Shown here in pieces: positions 33,537-41,376 of a stretch of DNA of 60,248 nt (the first letter of the stretch is position 1; each line of letters begins with the position of its first letter). The position numbers and the translations under genes were made by a program. Under the pieces are notes generated by a model, which had not been told where the DNA came from, made no database searches, and was given only the letters and a program-made list of their open reading frames with translations. The stretch covers positions 1 through 60,248 of the forward strand of contig JACQZR010000203.1 of NCBI GenBank assembly GCA_016213775.1, read 5' to 3'. Source of the stretch: Acidobacteriota bacterium (lineage in GTDB: Bacteria; Acidobacteriota; Terriglobia; Bryobacterales; Bryobacteraceae).

Positions 33537-35456
33537 GTGCGCTACATCGTTTTCCTGATCACCCTCCGGCTGGGCGCGCAGCCGGAGGTGGACCGTTACC
33601 TCAACGATCTCGCCGCCCGGGCAATGGCCCGCCGCACCAGCGAGATCTCTACTCTGACCCGCGACTCGCTGACACAACGCCAAGCCGCCATCCGCCAAAA
33701 GATCCTCGCCTCCATCGGCGGCCTGCCCACCACCAAGGCGCCACTCAACCCGCGCATCACCGGCACCTTCAAACGCCAAGGCTACCGCGTGGAGAACGTC
33801 ATCTTCGAAAGCCTTCCGAAGTTCTACGTCACCGCCAACCTCTATCTGCCCGACTCTGGCTCCGCCCCCCACCCGGCGCTCATCGGAGTCGCCGGCCACA
33901 GCGCCAACGGCAAAGCATCGGCCACGTATCAGCACGTCTGGATCACTCTCGCCAAGCGCGGCTTTGTCGTCCTCGCCATCGACCCGATGGGTCAGGGCGA
34001 ACGTAGCGAAATGCTCGATGACGCCACCGGTCTTTCACGCCCCGGCATCGGCACTGCCGAGCACACCACCAGCGGCCTGCAATGCCTGCTCGCCGGCAAC
34101 CACATCGCCCGCTACGAGATCTACGATGGCATGCGCTCCCTCGACTACCTGCTCACTCGCAAGGAAGTCGATCCGGCGCGAATCGCCGTTGCCGGCAACT
34201 CCGGCGGAGGCACGCAATCGGCCTATCTCGCGGCGCTCGAACCGCGGCTCGCCGCGGCCGTATCCTCCTGCTACATGACCTCGTGGCATCAGTTGTGGAC
34301 CAAGCCTGGCCCGCAAGACGCCGAACAGGTTTTCCCCAACTTCCTGCGCGACGGCCTCGACTTCGCCGACTTCGCCTTCTCCTTCGCGCCCCGTCCCTTC
34401 CTGATGACTACGGCCATCCAGGATTTCTTCCCGATTGACGGAGCCCGCGCTGCTTACCAGGAAATCCGCAGCGCCTACACTACGCAGGATGCGGCAGCCA
34501 AAGCCGGATACTTCGAGTATGACGACACGCACGGCTGGTCAAAGCCCCGCCGCGAAGCCGCCTATCGCTGGCTTGAAAAATGGCTCCTCGGCCGCGACGC
34601 CGCGCCGCAGGAGGATCCCGTCGAAACCGAGCCCGAGCAGTTACTTTACGCCACCGCCACAGGTCAACTGCGCACCAGTATGGGCGGCGAGACCACGCAG
34701 TCGCTCAATGCCAAGGATGCCCTCGCCATACACGCACGCCGTACCGCCACGCGTTCCCTTGATCGCAGTACTGTTATTAACCGCGCCGCCATCCCCGCAG
34801 CCGCCCCGGCGTTCCACAATTTCACACTGCATCTCCCGCGGAACACCAGCGGCAAGGCCCCGGCCATCATCGCCCTGAACGCTACCAAAGAGGATCTCGC
34901 CGACCTGCACGCGTCGGGCAGCGCCATCCTCTCCGCGCAATTCGCCATCAGCACTGTGGGCCGCTCCGAAAGCGGCTACACATCTCCGTACCAGATGGCC
35001 AGCCGGGCGTTCGTTCTCGGCCAAACGGTAGTCGGCCTCCAGACCGCCGATCTGCTCCGTGTCATCGCAGAGCTCAAAGCCAACCCCGCAATCGACGCCT
35101 CGCGCATCCGCATCTACGCGCGCGGCAACTCCGCCGTCGCCGCTCTCCACGCAGCCTACCTGTCGAGCGACGTGCAGAGCCTCGCCACTGAGGCGATGCC
35201 TCTTTCGTGGTTCGCCATCACGCAAGCGAGGATGCATCGCGGTCTGCCGGAGATCATCATCCCCGGCGTGCTCAAGGACTACGATTTGCCCGACCTTGCA
35301 CGCGCCATCGCCCCGCGCAAGCTCCTGATGGTGGACACGCGCGATCCCATGGGCATCCCGCTATTGATGAGCAAAGTGAAAGCCGAGTACCCGCGCGCCG
35401 AAGTGCGCTATCGCCCCGAAGGCTGGCGCTTCAGCAAGGTGTATCAGGGCTGGTAA
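33537..35456 (+). CDS. Secreted acetyl-xylan-esterase-like alpha/beta hydrolase, two-domain
   Basis: The GTG follows the previous TGA without a gap. This 639-residue protein has a short hydrophobic N-terminus (YIVFLITLRLGAQ) that may be a signal peptide. The first domain (about 50-340) is a dienelactone-hydrolase/acetyl-xylan-esterase-like fold: VAGHSANGK, FVVLAIDPMGQGE, the nucleophile GNSGGG (Ser at about 221) and a DDTHGWS His. The second part (about 380-639) repeats a looser alpha/beta-hydrolase pattern (RIRIYARGNSAVAALHA) without an obvious full triad. The role is probably deacylation of plant polysaccharide side chains. The Tat-exported isomerase upstream suggests glycan breakdown. Confidence 0.85.
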   Translation: MRYIVFLITLRLGAQPEVDRYLNDLAARAMARRTSEISTLTRDSLTQRQAAIRQKILASIGGLPTTKAPLNPRITGTFKRQGYRVENVIFESLPKFYVTANLYLPDSGSAPHPALIGVAGHSANGKASATYQHVWITLAKRGFVVLAIDPMGQGERSEMLDDATGLSRPGIGTAEHTTSGLQCLLAGNHIARYEIYDGMRSLDYLLTRKEVDPARIAVAGNSGGGTQSAYLAALEPRLAAAVSSCYMTSWHQLWTKPGPQDAEQVFPNFLRDGLDFADFAFSFAPRPFLMTTAIQDFFPIDGARAAYQEIRSAYTTQDAAAKAGYFEYDDTHGWSKPRREAAYRWLEKWLLGRDAAPQEDPVETEPEQLLYATATGQLRTSMGGETTQSLNAKDALAIHARRTATRSLDRSTVINRAAIPAAAPAFHNFTLHLPRNTSGKAPAIIALNATKEDLADLHASGSAILSAQFAISTVGRSESGYTSPYQMASRAFVLGQTVVGLQTADLLRVIAELKANPAIDASRIRIYARGNSAVAALHAAYLSSDVQSLATEAMPLSWFAITQARMHRGLPEIIIPGVLKDYDLPDLARAIAPRKLLMVDTRDPMGIPLLMSKVKAEYPRAEVRYRPEGWRFSKVYQGW

Positions 35457-35689
35457 GCTACCGCGCGATAGCCTGCCAATGCAGGCCGCTACCTGCGCCT
35501 CTTCCAGCAGCCACAGCGTTCTCTTTGGTCGGACCGGCGCTTTCGACTTTCGGCCCGGCACCATCTCCAGCACCTACATCGGGTGTTCACCTCAGGCTCA
35601 CCCCTGAGAGCAGGGCACTAAGGAAGGCCGTCGGGTTCCAGTTAGCGTTGTTCAGACGTTCGAGGCGTTTGTTTTGACAAGTTTCTAGT
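35457..35689. other. Gene-poor border of the HEPN-ATPase cassette
   Basis: No coding frame is convincing in these 233 bases. The GC drops towards the right end (TTTGTTTTGACAAGTTTCT around 35670-35690). No integrase, tRNA or clear direct repeat was found that would mark an attachment site. Confidence 0.45.
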
Positions 35690-37246
35690 CTAGCAAGTGA
35701 GGAACCCGCGAGGCAAAATCGGTATCTTGCGCAACTCGGCGGCTTTGAATTGTTTGCCATCTTTGGGGAGCATCTGCGTGATATTCGGGCGACGACGGAA
35801 CCCCGTAAAAAGGGAGTAGTCGAGCATGTACGCTTCATATCGCTCACCGGCTTTGTGTGGCGTAATCGTTTGATGCAGCAGATGCAACAACCGCAGGTCG
35901 CTCAGAGTCTGAACGGCCCTATAACCCTCAGTTGCTTCACTTCTGATCAGAAAAGCATTAATCTTCTTCTTATCCAGACAGTGACCTTCGATTGCTGTCA
36001 ACGCATTCCTTAAGGAGTTCTCTTCGTTTCTGGCATCTTCCTCTAGATCGACCATTTTCTGCTGTCCGAATTCACCGATTACCAGATTCGCGTCCGTTAG
36101 CTCCACCCTACGCCGCTTAGAGCGCGAAGCGTGCTCGATGGAGCGCGAGAACATCTGAAGAAAATCTCGCGGCACCCCGGCATTGGCCCACACGAGACGA
36201 TGGAAAGCCAGATCTGCGATGGCGGAACTGATCTTGTCGATACCTACGAGTCTGAGGAAGTTGTTGAGGATACGCTTCAAGTGGTCTTCCGCCGCAGCGG
36301 GATCTACCAGGGTTAAGTCAAGTGAGATCACTTGTGCGTCTCCGGGGCTCTGCAACCCCTTCTTTGTTCTCGGATCGTATGCTCGCAAAAGCGATCGAAG
36401 GCCGGCAACCTTCAGCCATCCCTTGGCACCCTTGAGCGCGCCGTGAATGGCTTCAAGTACTTCAGGTTGCTGACTGCTTTCGACGAGGTGGAAATCGTCC
36501 AAGAAGACAAACAAATCGCTGGCAATGCGGTCAGTAACATTGATGATAGCTCTTCGGAAGGCGGCACTGGCCCTATCGGGAAGAATTCTGCCAGCCAAGA
36601 GGTCATCCGCAAACTCCTCGAGTGTCGTTCGGCTATCACCCTCCGCGGGATACCGCGAGATCAGTGTTTTTGCGATCAGCACCGACAGATCTGCCATGAT
36701 GTCCATGCGCACATCTTTATCTATGCGGTGGGCGTATGGCTGCATATCCAAAATCACGGAGATACTTGGAGATCTGTCGAGCAACTCCTTCGCCTTGAGA
36801 ATGAGTGTGCTTTTCCCCACACCACGCCTTCCAACAATCAAGTGAGTAGCTGGCTGGATGGCCTGGGTCTCCTCGTTGTTCTGAAAAGGGACGTACTGCC
36901 CAGGGAAGATTTGTGTCGCAGACTGCCCGCTAATCGCCCGAGTGGATCGACCCAATATGCCACGCAGCACCCCAGCCTCCATCGAATCAGGGAAACCTGC
37001 TGGTGTTTCGACGTGCAAACCCAACAAACCATGAAACTGGTTACTATCTGGGAGGTTCTTGAATGTCGCACGCAAGGCGTGCTCATATATCGGAGCGTGT
37101 CGTCCGACCTTGAACTTCAGAAACTCCTCGTGACCGACAAGTTCGATCATAGTCTGAACATCTGGCAGGCCTAGAGATTGCGCAAAGAGATTTGCTGCGG
37201 CGCTTCGCGCCTGATCCTGTTCCATTGTGTCTCCAATCGCATTCAT
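35690..37246 (-). CDS. AAA/STAND-like ATPase partnered with a HEPN protein
   Basis: This 518-residue ATPase has an N-terminal helical region of about 125 residues, Walker A GRRGVGKST (139-147) and Walker B LFVFLDD (245-251). A helical lid and a C-terminal region (about 400-518) with winged-helix-like character follow. It has no signal peptide or membrane segment. The start codon overlaps the HEPN stop (ATGA, 37243-37246), so the two proteins are translationally coupled and probably form a complex. Base composition is clearly less GC-rich than in flanking genes, which suggests transfer. ATPase-HEPN pairs are typical of toxin-like or antiphage cassettes. That function here is inference. Confidence 0.82.
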   Translation of the reverse strand: MNAIGDTMEQDQARSAAANLFAQSLGLPDVQTMIELVGHEEFLKFKVGRHAPIYEHALRATFKNLPDSNQFHGLLGLHVETPAGFPDSMEAGVLRGILGRSTRAISGQSATQIFPGQYVPFQNNEETQAIQPATHLIVGRRGVGKSTLILKAKELLDRSPSISVILDMQPYAHRIDKDVRMDIMADLSVLIAKTLISRYPAEGDSRTTLEEFADDLLAGRILPDRASAAFRRAIINVTDRIASDLFVFLDDFHLVESSQQPEVLEAIHGALKGAKGWLKVAGLRSLLRAYDPRTKKGLQSPGDAQVISLDLTLVDPAAAEDHLKRILNNFLRLVGIDKISSAIADLAFHRLVWANAGVPRDFLQMFSRSIEHASRSKRRRVELTDANLVIGEFGQQKMVDLEEDARNEENSLRNALTAIEGHCLDKKKINAFLIRSEATEGYRAVQTLSDLRLLHLLHQTITPHKAGERYEAYMLDYSLFTGFRRRPNITQMLPKDGKQFKAAELRKIPILPRGFLTC

Positions 37247-37761
37247 ACTTTAAGTCCGTATTCGGAAACCAAGAACCCTTCGGCGACTTCGATGAACGCT
37301 TTTGCAGCCGCCAGACACTCAGGCGGAGTTAGTTGATTCTCAAGGAGCGAATCCGACCAGTTGTCGTAATCGGCCCGCAGTCTATGCTCATAGAGTTGCG
37401 GGAGCTTCGCGACCCAGGAATCCACATCCGGAAAACTGTCCGGTAGTTCGGCGACTTTCTTGTGATCATCCCCCCTCAAGCTCACGAAGCCACGTACCAC
37501 ATATCTGACAGCCTTTGAGGCGTTATAGGCAGCGTAGTATGCCCTTGAGTACACTGATCGTGGGCTGGAGCTTGGATCCATTCCCAGAGCCTCCGTGTAG
37601 TGCGCGCGTGCCAGTTCAAACCACCGGCGAGCAACCGCATGGACGTGGGCGTCCAATGTCCGCAGGTCATTCCTCATACTCAACGAGGTCAGTGTCGTCT
37701 TGAACTCCGCATGGTTTCTCAAGAGCTCAAGAGCCAAACGTTCATCTGTCGAGTTAGGCAT
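37243..37761 (-). CDS. HEPN-domain protein
   Basis: A 172-residue all-helical protein. Residues 71-88 (YSRAYYAAYNASKAVRYV) match the second-helix signature of HEPN domains. The loop with R96-GDD-H100 followed by KKVAELP corresponds to the place where the RX4-6H RNase motif normally sits. Here the spacing is R-x3-H, so a canonical catalytic motif is not proven and the protein could be a non-catalytic HEPN. HEPN proteins often act as RNases released by a regulatory partner. Here the coupled ATPase is the obvious candidate for that. It has its own short-leader promoter. Confidence 0.82.
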   Translation of the reverse strand: MPNSTDERLALELLRNHAEFKTTLTSLSMRNDLRTLDAHVHAVARRWFELARAHYTEALGMDPSSSPRSVYSRAYYAAYNASKAVRYVVRGFVSLRGDDHKKVAELPDSFPDVDSWVAKLPQLYEHRLRADYDNWSDSLLENQLTPPECLAAAKAFIEVAEGFLVSEYGLKV

Positions 37762-37776
37762 CGGAGATCTTTCATC

Positions 37777-37785
37777 ATTGTATCA
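37777..37785 (-). promoter_or_regulatory. Extended -10 promoter of the HEPN-ATPase operon
   Basis: On the minus strand TGATACAAT gives a TGn-extended -10 box (TACAAT at 37782-37777). No good -35 box lies 17 bases further up, as expected for an extended -10. The leader to the ATG at 37761 would be about nine bases. Confidence 0.5.
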
Positions 37786-37792
37786 GCGAAGG

Positions 37793-38209
37793 ATGGCGCA
37801 GATTGCGGATACAAAATGGATGGCATCGCTAGGCAACGAACATACGCAAAAACATGCTGCCAGGAACACATTCTTGGGACAGATCTCCATCAGCTTGGTG
37901 ACCGCCAGTCAGATCCCGGCCGCCCCGTTCATCGACAGGCTGAACTGGTCCATCTGGTCCGACCGCAACAAGTGCCTGATGCTGCTCACGCTGCTCACAC
38001 ACGATCGCGACCCGGAGGTGCTCGCCCGCCTCAGGCCCAAAGCTCTCCCAGCCCTAATCGAGATGGCGCAGTGGCGGAATCCGGGACATTCCTCCGGCCC
38101 GATTCTTCTCCTGGGACGCATTGCCGGGATCGATGAGAGTGAGTTCGGCAAGCTGGTGGGAAAGGGGGCTGCCGGCGCGGTCCTTGCAGCCGTACTGAGG
38201 CTGTCGTAG
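37793..38209 (+). pseudogene. 3' fragment of a HEAT-like helical protein
   Basis: From about 37880 the frame has high G/C third positions and reads as helical repeats (DRNKCLMLLTLLTHDRDPEVLARLRPKALPALIEMAQW and GPILLLGRIAGIDESEFGKLV), ending at TAG 38207-38209. The first 30 codons, from the ATG at 37793, are low-GC and lie in the HEPN promoter region. They seem unrelated to the rest. The simplest reading is that the HEPN-ATPase cassette replaced the 5' part of this gene. The family cannot be named. Confidence 0.5.
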
Positions 38210-38254
38210 ATCTTCCCGCGGAACTTCCTCCTCCATCCGGGTGTCTACTTCGCC

Positions 38255-39128
38255 ATGCGCCTGCCCGCGATCGCACTGCTCGCCCATGCAACCACGGTAA
38301 CCGCCGCTGAACCGCGACAGGCCGTCGTTCTGCCATGACGATGGAGAAGAATCTACCGCTGGTGCGGGTGACGGTAAATGGTGAGCCCCTTACGTTCATT
38401 CTGGATTCCGCCGCCGCGGGCTGCGTTATTGACCGCGAGCGCGCCGCGTCGCTTGGTCTCACGGCGTCGGGAATTGCATGAGTTCCGGAAGTGGAGGGGA
38501 ACAGCGGGTGGCGACACTCGCCGGTGTGCATCTCAACCTGGGAGGGATCGAAATCCGGTCTTATGCATTTGATATGAAGTCGCTTGCCTTCAAGGGGCCG
38601 GTCGGCGGTATTCTTGGCTTCCCATTGTTCGGCAAGTACGTTGTCGAAATCGACTACCCCGGCTCCCGTGTGCGAATTTTCCACCCGGATACGTACCAGC
38701 CATCACCACAGGCTGCCGTCCTTCCTTTGCGCATGACCACCGGTCCTGTCGTGCGCGGCAGCATACGCGTGCGCGGCAAAGAGCCAATCGAGGTCGATAT
38801 GCATCTCGACACTGGCAGCGCACACATTCTCACCGTGTGCTCCCCATTTGTGGATCGTCATAAGTTGATCGAGTCCGCGGATGACTGGGTTCCGGGGACC
38901 ACCCGTGGATTCGGGGGACCCGCCGCTGACATCACCGGACGCATAGAGGAAGTTCGCATCGCGCGTTTCGCGGCCGAGATGCCGGTCGTGCGTTTCTTGC
39001 GACAAACCACCGGAAGTTTCGGCTCTGAGCTGCACTACTCCGCGAACCTCGGCAGTGCGTTCCTCAAAGTGACATTCGATATTCCGGGCTCGAGGTTGTT
39101 CCTGGAATCGAGATTGTTCCTGAGATGA
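38255..39128 (+). pseudogene. Retropepsin-like aspartic protease split into three frames
   Basis: Three consecutive frames together make one secreted protease. The signal peptide MRLPAIALLAHATTVTAAE lies at 38255-38338, the N-terminal lobe LVRVTVNGEPLTFILDSAAAG at 38335-38481, and the rest at 38478-39128, including the second Asp motif MHLDTGSAHILTV. Each break is an ATGA overlap, so each new frame begins with ATG within the previous stop, a -1 step both times. It is either decayed by two small deletions or expressed as coupled pieces. The first active-site motif is DSAAAG rather than DTGA/DTGS. A mature two-lobe product would need frameshifting or assembly, so I call it a probable pseudogene. 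Confidence 0.7.
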
Positions 39129-39145
39129 CCCACGCGGTAGAGCCT

Positions 39146-39262
39146 CTAGGAGTGTGTCCGAGAAAGGAAGAATTCACTACATTGACCACAACAGCTTGCA
39201 GGCGGGCGCTGTACCTTCTACAAGATGTGACTTGCAAATTGAATTCTCGGACGGGCTCCTAG
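39146..39262. mobile_element. MITE-like miniature element flanked by CTAG duplications
   Basis: A 109-base element (39150-39258) has terminal inverted repeats GAGTGTGTCCGAGAA and, on the other strand at the right end, GAGCCCGTCCGAGAA. CTAG lies directly outside both ends (39146-39149 and 39259-39262), matching the 4-base CTAG-like target duplications of IS5-family elements. It has no coding capacity. The right CTAG supplies the TAG stop of the secreted protein gene at 39259-40209. A transposase must act in trans; none of that family is in view. Confidence 0.7.
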
Positions 39263-40209
39263 ATCACCGGGTTCTTCTTCCGCACCACCACCGCCGCCGG
39301 CTTCAGAAATCCTTCCACCATCTCCTCCGGAATCGTCAATGACATCCGGAACTGCGTGCCACTCGCTTTCAACTCCATCTTGTCCAGCAACCGCGCAGCC
39401 TCGCCAGCCCGTTTGTCATTCTGGCTATTGAGCTGAAGCATACCCGCGAGGAACTTCACCACGTCCACCATCGCCGTCGCGTCTTTCTCTGACCGCATCG
39501 TCGCTTCCGTCATGATCTCAATATTGGTGCCGAACCGCACTCCGCCGAGCACGCTCTCCATCGACTTCATGAAATCGCCCGCCATCATGCCGCCCAACTG
39601 CGGATCCTTTACGTCGTCGGCCAGCCGCGCCAGCGACGCCGATACCATCCAAGCATCGTACTTCGTGCTCATGTCCATGATGCGGTTGGCAACCTTCGGA
39701 TCCATCACCCCCGCCATCGAAGACTTGTGCCGGTCGATCGCAGCCTTCACCATCTCCAGGTCGCCCGCTACAGCAGTGGACCCATCCAGCACAGCCAGCG
39801 CGCCCTCGGAGTGGCCCCCGTTACCCGCCATCAGGTTCACACCCTGATGCAACTGCGTTCGCATGCCATGCTTCGCTGTGAACTCCTGGATCCTGGCGAC
39901 GTCGAACCGGCCGCGCGCGACTACCAGCGTCTTCCCATGGCCCTTGGCATTCGACGACGCAACCACCAGCTCCGACAAATCACGCCGCGGGTCAAACCCC
40001 GTCGCGGTGATGAACTCGTTCATGTTCTTCTCTTCGGTCTTCATTTGGTCCAGCAGGAACTGTCCAAAGCGGGAGGAACGAACCTGGTCAGCACGAATCC
40101 CGGCTATAAAAGCGGAATCGGCGGGAAGCGTCCGCAGGAGCCCGGCATCGGCGGCAAACAGGCTCAAAGCGGAAAAGGCGGCGGCGAAAAATAGGCGGCG
40201 AATCTGCAT
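39259..40209 (-). CDS. Secreted hypothetical protein
   Basis: The start at 40209 has GGAG 7-10 bases upstream and is followed by a signal peptide (RLFFAAAFSALSLFAADA). The 316-residue protein has a LLRTLPADSAFIAGIRADQ beginning and repeated alpha/beta units (LVVARGRFDVARIQEF, ALAVLDGSTAVAGDLEMVKAAID). These resemble DUF3352-type or planctomycete/acidobacterial 'hypothetical secreted' proteins. No catalytic residues are evident. The last codons and stop (KKNPVI then TAG) lie at the CTAG target of the miniature element, so the present C-terminus may have been set by that insertion. Confidence 0.75.
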   Translation of the reverse strand: MQIRRLFFAAAFSALSLFAADAGLLRTLPADSAFIAGIRADQVRSSRFGQFLLDQMKTEEKNMNEFITATGFDPRRDLSELVVASSNAKGHGKTLVVARGRFDVARIQEFTAKHGMRTQLHQGVNLMAGNGGHSEGALAVLDGSTAVAGDLEMVKAAIDRHKSSMAGVMDPKVANRIMDMSTKYDAWMVSASLARLADDVKDPQLGGMMAGDFMKSMESVLGGVRFGTNIEIMTEATMRSEKDATAMVDVVKFLAGMLQLNSQNDKRAGEAARLLDKMELKASGTQFRMSLTIPEEMVEGFLKPAAVVVRKKNPVI

Positions 40210-40307
40210 TGCGATCTCCTCACCCACTCTAACGCGACTTTGCTGCGAAAAGTTCAACTATCTTTCATCTCACGAATTCAACAACGGCCACAGCGAACAA
40301 AAAGCGA

Positions 40308-40523
40308 TCATTTGCGTGCGGCCGTGGGTCCGAATACCATCCGCGCCGCCAATAGCAGAGTCTCGGTGTCGGGCGGGGTGACGTACACACCGCGCAAGGT
40401 CTCCTCCACAAGCCGTGGTTTGCGGCCTTTGCGGTCCTCCAAGAGCACCCCCGCTATCGGGATCTCCACGTCCGCGCATCTCCATCGGAAGCTCTCGCTC
40501 ACCATGTGGAGGTCCTTTACCAT
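40308..40523 (-). CDS. Possible small protein or gene fragment
   Basis: A 71-codon frame with good codon usage (ADVEIPIAGVLLEDRKGRKP, YVTPPDTETLLLAARMVFG) has no family I recognise. No clear ribosome site precedes the ATG at 40523; a second ATG lies at 40505. It sits in the 440-base gap between the secreted protein and the dehydrogenase and may be a degraded gene end. Confidence 0.3.
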   Translation of the reverse strand: MVKDLHMVSESFRWRCADVEIPIAGVLLEDRKGRKPRLVEETLRGVYVTPPDTETLLLAARMVFGPTAARK

Positions 40524-40647
40524 TTCCTCAAACAGGCGAGGCGAATTCAGCCGGCCCGAATATCAGATGCAGATTCCCATTGCAGTTGGTTCCTGATAAA
40601 TAGTGCGCCCACCAGCGGTTTCTCTCAGTTTTTTTCGATCCGGAGCC

Positions 40648-41376
40648 CTACACCACAAATCCGCCGCTAACGTTGATACTCTGCCCCGTAATAAACCCCC
40701 CATCCTCGGAACAAAGAAACAGCACCACCCCGGCCGTGTCCTCTGGCACCCCCATCCGGCCCAGCGGATGACGCCGCCGCGCATTCTCATACACCGCCGG
40801 ATCGGAAAAATGTCCTGCCGTCATGTCCGTCGTCACATACCCGGGAGAAATCGCATTCACCAGAATGCGGCGCGGCGCCAGTTCCAACGCCCAGTTACGC
40901 GTCAACGCGTCCACCGCCGCCTTGGTCGCACCATATAAACTCCGTCCCCCCGCCACTCCAATCCGCCCCGCCACCGAAGAGATGTTGATCACCCGTGCCC
41001 CGTGTGCCAGCAACGGCGACGCGCAGTTCAACACCCAGAAGGGTCCCTTGAGATTCGTATCCACGATCTCGTTCATCACCGCAACAGTCGACCCGCCCAC
41101 CGGACTCGCCCTCCACACCCCCGCGCAAATCACCAGTACATCCAGCTTCACCCCCGCCAGTTGCGCGAACATCGCCTCGATCTGCTCCGGCTGCGCAATA
41201 TCGGCCTGCACCACGCGCGCCTTCCCGCCGAGCAGTCCCCGCACCTCGTCCGCGGCTTTACGGTTGCGATGGTAGTGCACGATCACTTCCGCCCCCTCCG
41301 CACCCAGCCGCAAACAAATCCCGCGCCCGATTCCCCGCGATCCGCCAATCACCAACGCCGTTTTGCCGTGCAGCAT
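40648..41376 (-). CDS. Short-chain dehydrogenase/reductase
   Basis: The ATG shares its A with the stop of the upstream permease (TGATG at 41378-41374), which fixes the start. The 242-residue protein has the nucleotide loop GGSRGIGRG (12-20), an ADI acidic-adenine motif, NISS with the catalytic Ser, and YGATK (catalytic Tyr and Lys), closing with GQSINVSGG. All SDR active residues are present. Coupling to a GntP-type permease suggests the substrate is a hydroxy acid or ketone imported by that permease, such as 3-hydroxybutyrate or a sugar acid. This is inference from context. Confidence 0.9.
   Translation of the reverse strand: MLHGKTALVIGGSRGIGRGICLRLGAEGAEVIVHYHRNRKAADEVRGLLGGKARVVQADIAQPEQIEAMFAQLAGVKLDVLVICAGVWRASPVGGSTVAVMNEIVDTNLKGPFWVLNCASPLLAHGARVINISSVAGRIGVAGGRSLYGATKAAVDALTRNWALELAPRRILVNAISPGYVTTDMTAGHFSDPAVYENARRRHPLGRMGVPEDTAGVVLFLCSEDGGFITGQSINVSGGFVV

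Noticed and set aside
32802-33935. Long minus-strand open frame opposite the isomerase and hydrolase
   Set aside because: Asp/Gly/Val-rich shadow of two intact genes; no ribosome site or family pattern.
40318-40352. A tRNA 3'-end-like stretch (minus strand translating as ADGIRTH, often produced by tRNA sequence)
   Set aside because: The T-arm stem does not pair, no matching acceptor 5' strand or anticodon arm exists upstream, and the stretch is better explained as the end of the frame at 40308-40523.
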